Source: Viola odorata (Eukaryota; Streptophyta; Magnoliopsida; Malpighiales; Violaceae). From it: a DNA stretch of 64,000 nt. Position numbers and translations under genes: made by a program. The first letter of the stretch is position 1, and the number at the start of each line of letters is the position of its first letter. A model generated the notes under the pieces. It did no database searches. It worked only from the letters and a program-made list of their open reading frames with translations, and was not told where the DNA came from. Positions 63,914 through 64,000 of the stretch are shown in pieces. The stretch is taken from the NCBI GenBank assembly GCA_963691705.1, contig OY829539.1, forward strand, positions 40,371,656-40,435,655, read 5' to 3'.

Positions 63914-64000
63914 TGATGCATTCCTTGTAGGCTAGAACGCTCTCCTTAGATCGTTGTCCGACGACGTGGCTTTCAATGCGGAAAATAACTCGAAGAAGAC
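63914..64000 (-). mobile_element. Partial LTR of H type at the window edge
   Basis: On the minus strand it matches 51459-51543, the end of the H LTR, and ends TGCATCA at 63914. It directly borders F pol, with no PBS or gag between, so it is an insertion or a recombination joint. Confidence 0.6.

Overview
The window looks like nuclear heterochromatin of a flowering plant. I see no bacterial operons, no rRNA or tRNA genes and no CRISPR. It is almost wholly nested LTR retrotransposons (Tat, Athila and other Ty3/gypsy lineages), a decayed endogenous pararetrovirus of the Caulimoviridae, and one broken host gene resembling the plant AAA ATPase CIP111. I cannot name the species.

Layout. 1-1294: fragment of a gypsy RT joined to the leader of a non-autonomous LTR element (called LARD below), an inverted copy of 21424-22722. 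1295-9691: minus-strand pararetrovirus of about 7.06 kb plus a rearranged partial second copy. 9692-13590: Athila remnant with its 3' LTR. 13591-23104: a plus-strand gypsy (G) split by two minus-strand LARD copies that share an LTR; the first carries a 1,271-bp solo LTR with a CCTAG target duplication. 23105-32703 and 47738 to about 48640: a plus-strand Tat element (E) that has lost pol and carries a 748-bp tandem array. 32704-47737: a minus-strand Tat element (D), inserted in E with an AACCA target duplication. 48650-51543: minisatellite and a 5'-truncated gypsy (H). 51544-52121: end of another Tat element. 52172-54410: CIP111-like pseudogene. 54450-58102: a third LARD copy. 58103-60203: unassigned DNA and the start of an Asp-primed element (K). 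60204-64000: minus-strand gypsy (F), ending in an H-type LTR.

How the parts relate. D and E both carry, antisense to gag-pol, up to four extra genes (a, b, c, d). Genes a and b share a plan: an N-terminal domain like the 'putative gypsy type transposon' family, a Pro/Ser-rich middle and a C-terminal coiled coil. They contain introns, and TATA-like boxes stand at nearly the same distance from each start codon in D and E. In E, a segment of gene a has been amplified into 6.56 units of exactly 748 bp. The LARD copies share LTR sequence, Met-type PBS and the last pol-like motif (DSRTN..K.GG) with gypsy F and H, so F/H-type elements are the likely source of their enzymes. Nearly every coding region carries stops or frameshifts; the F integrase and D's small genes c and d are the most intact.
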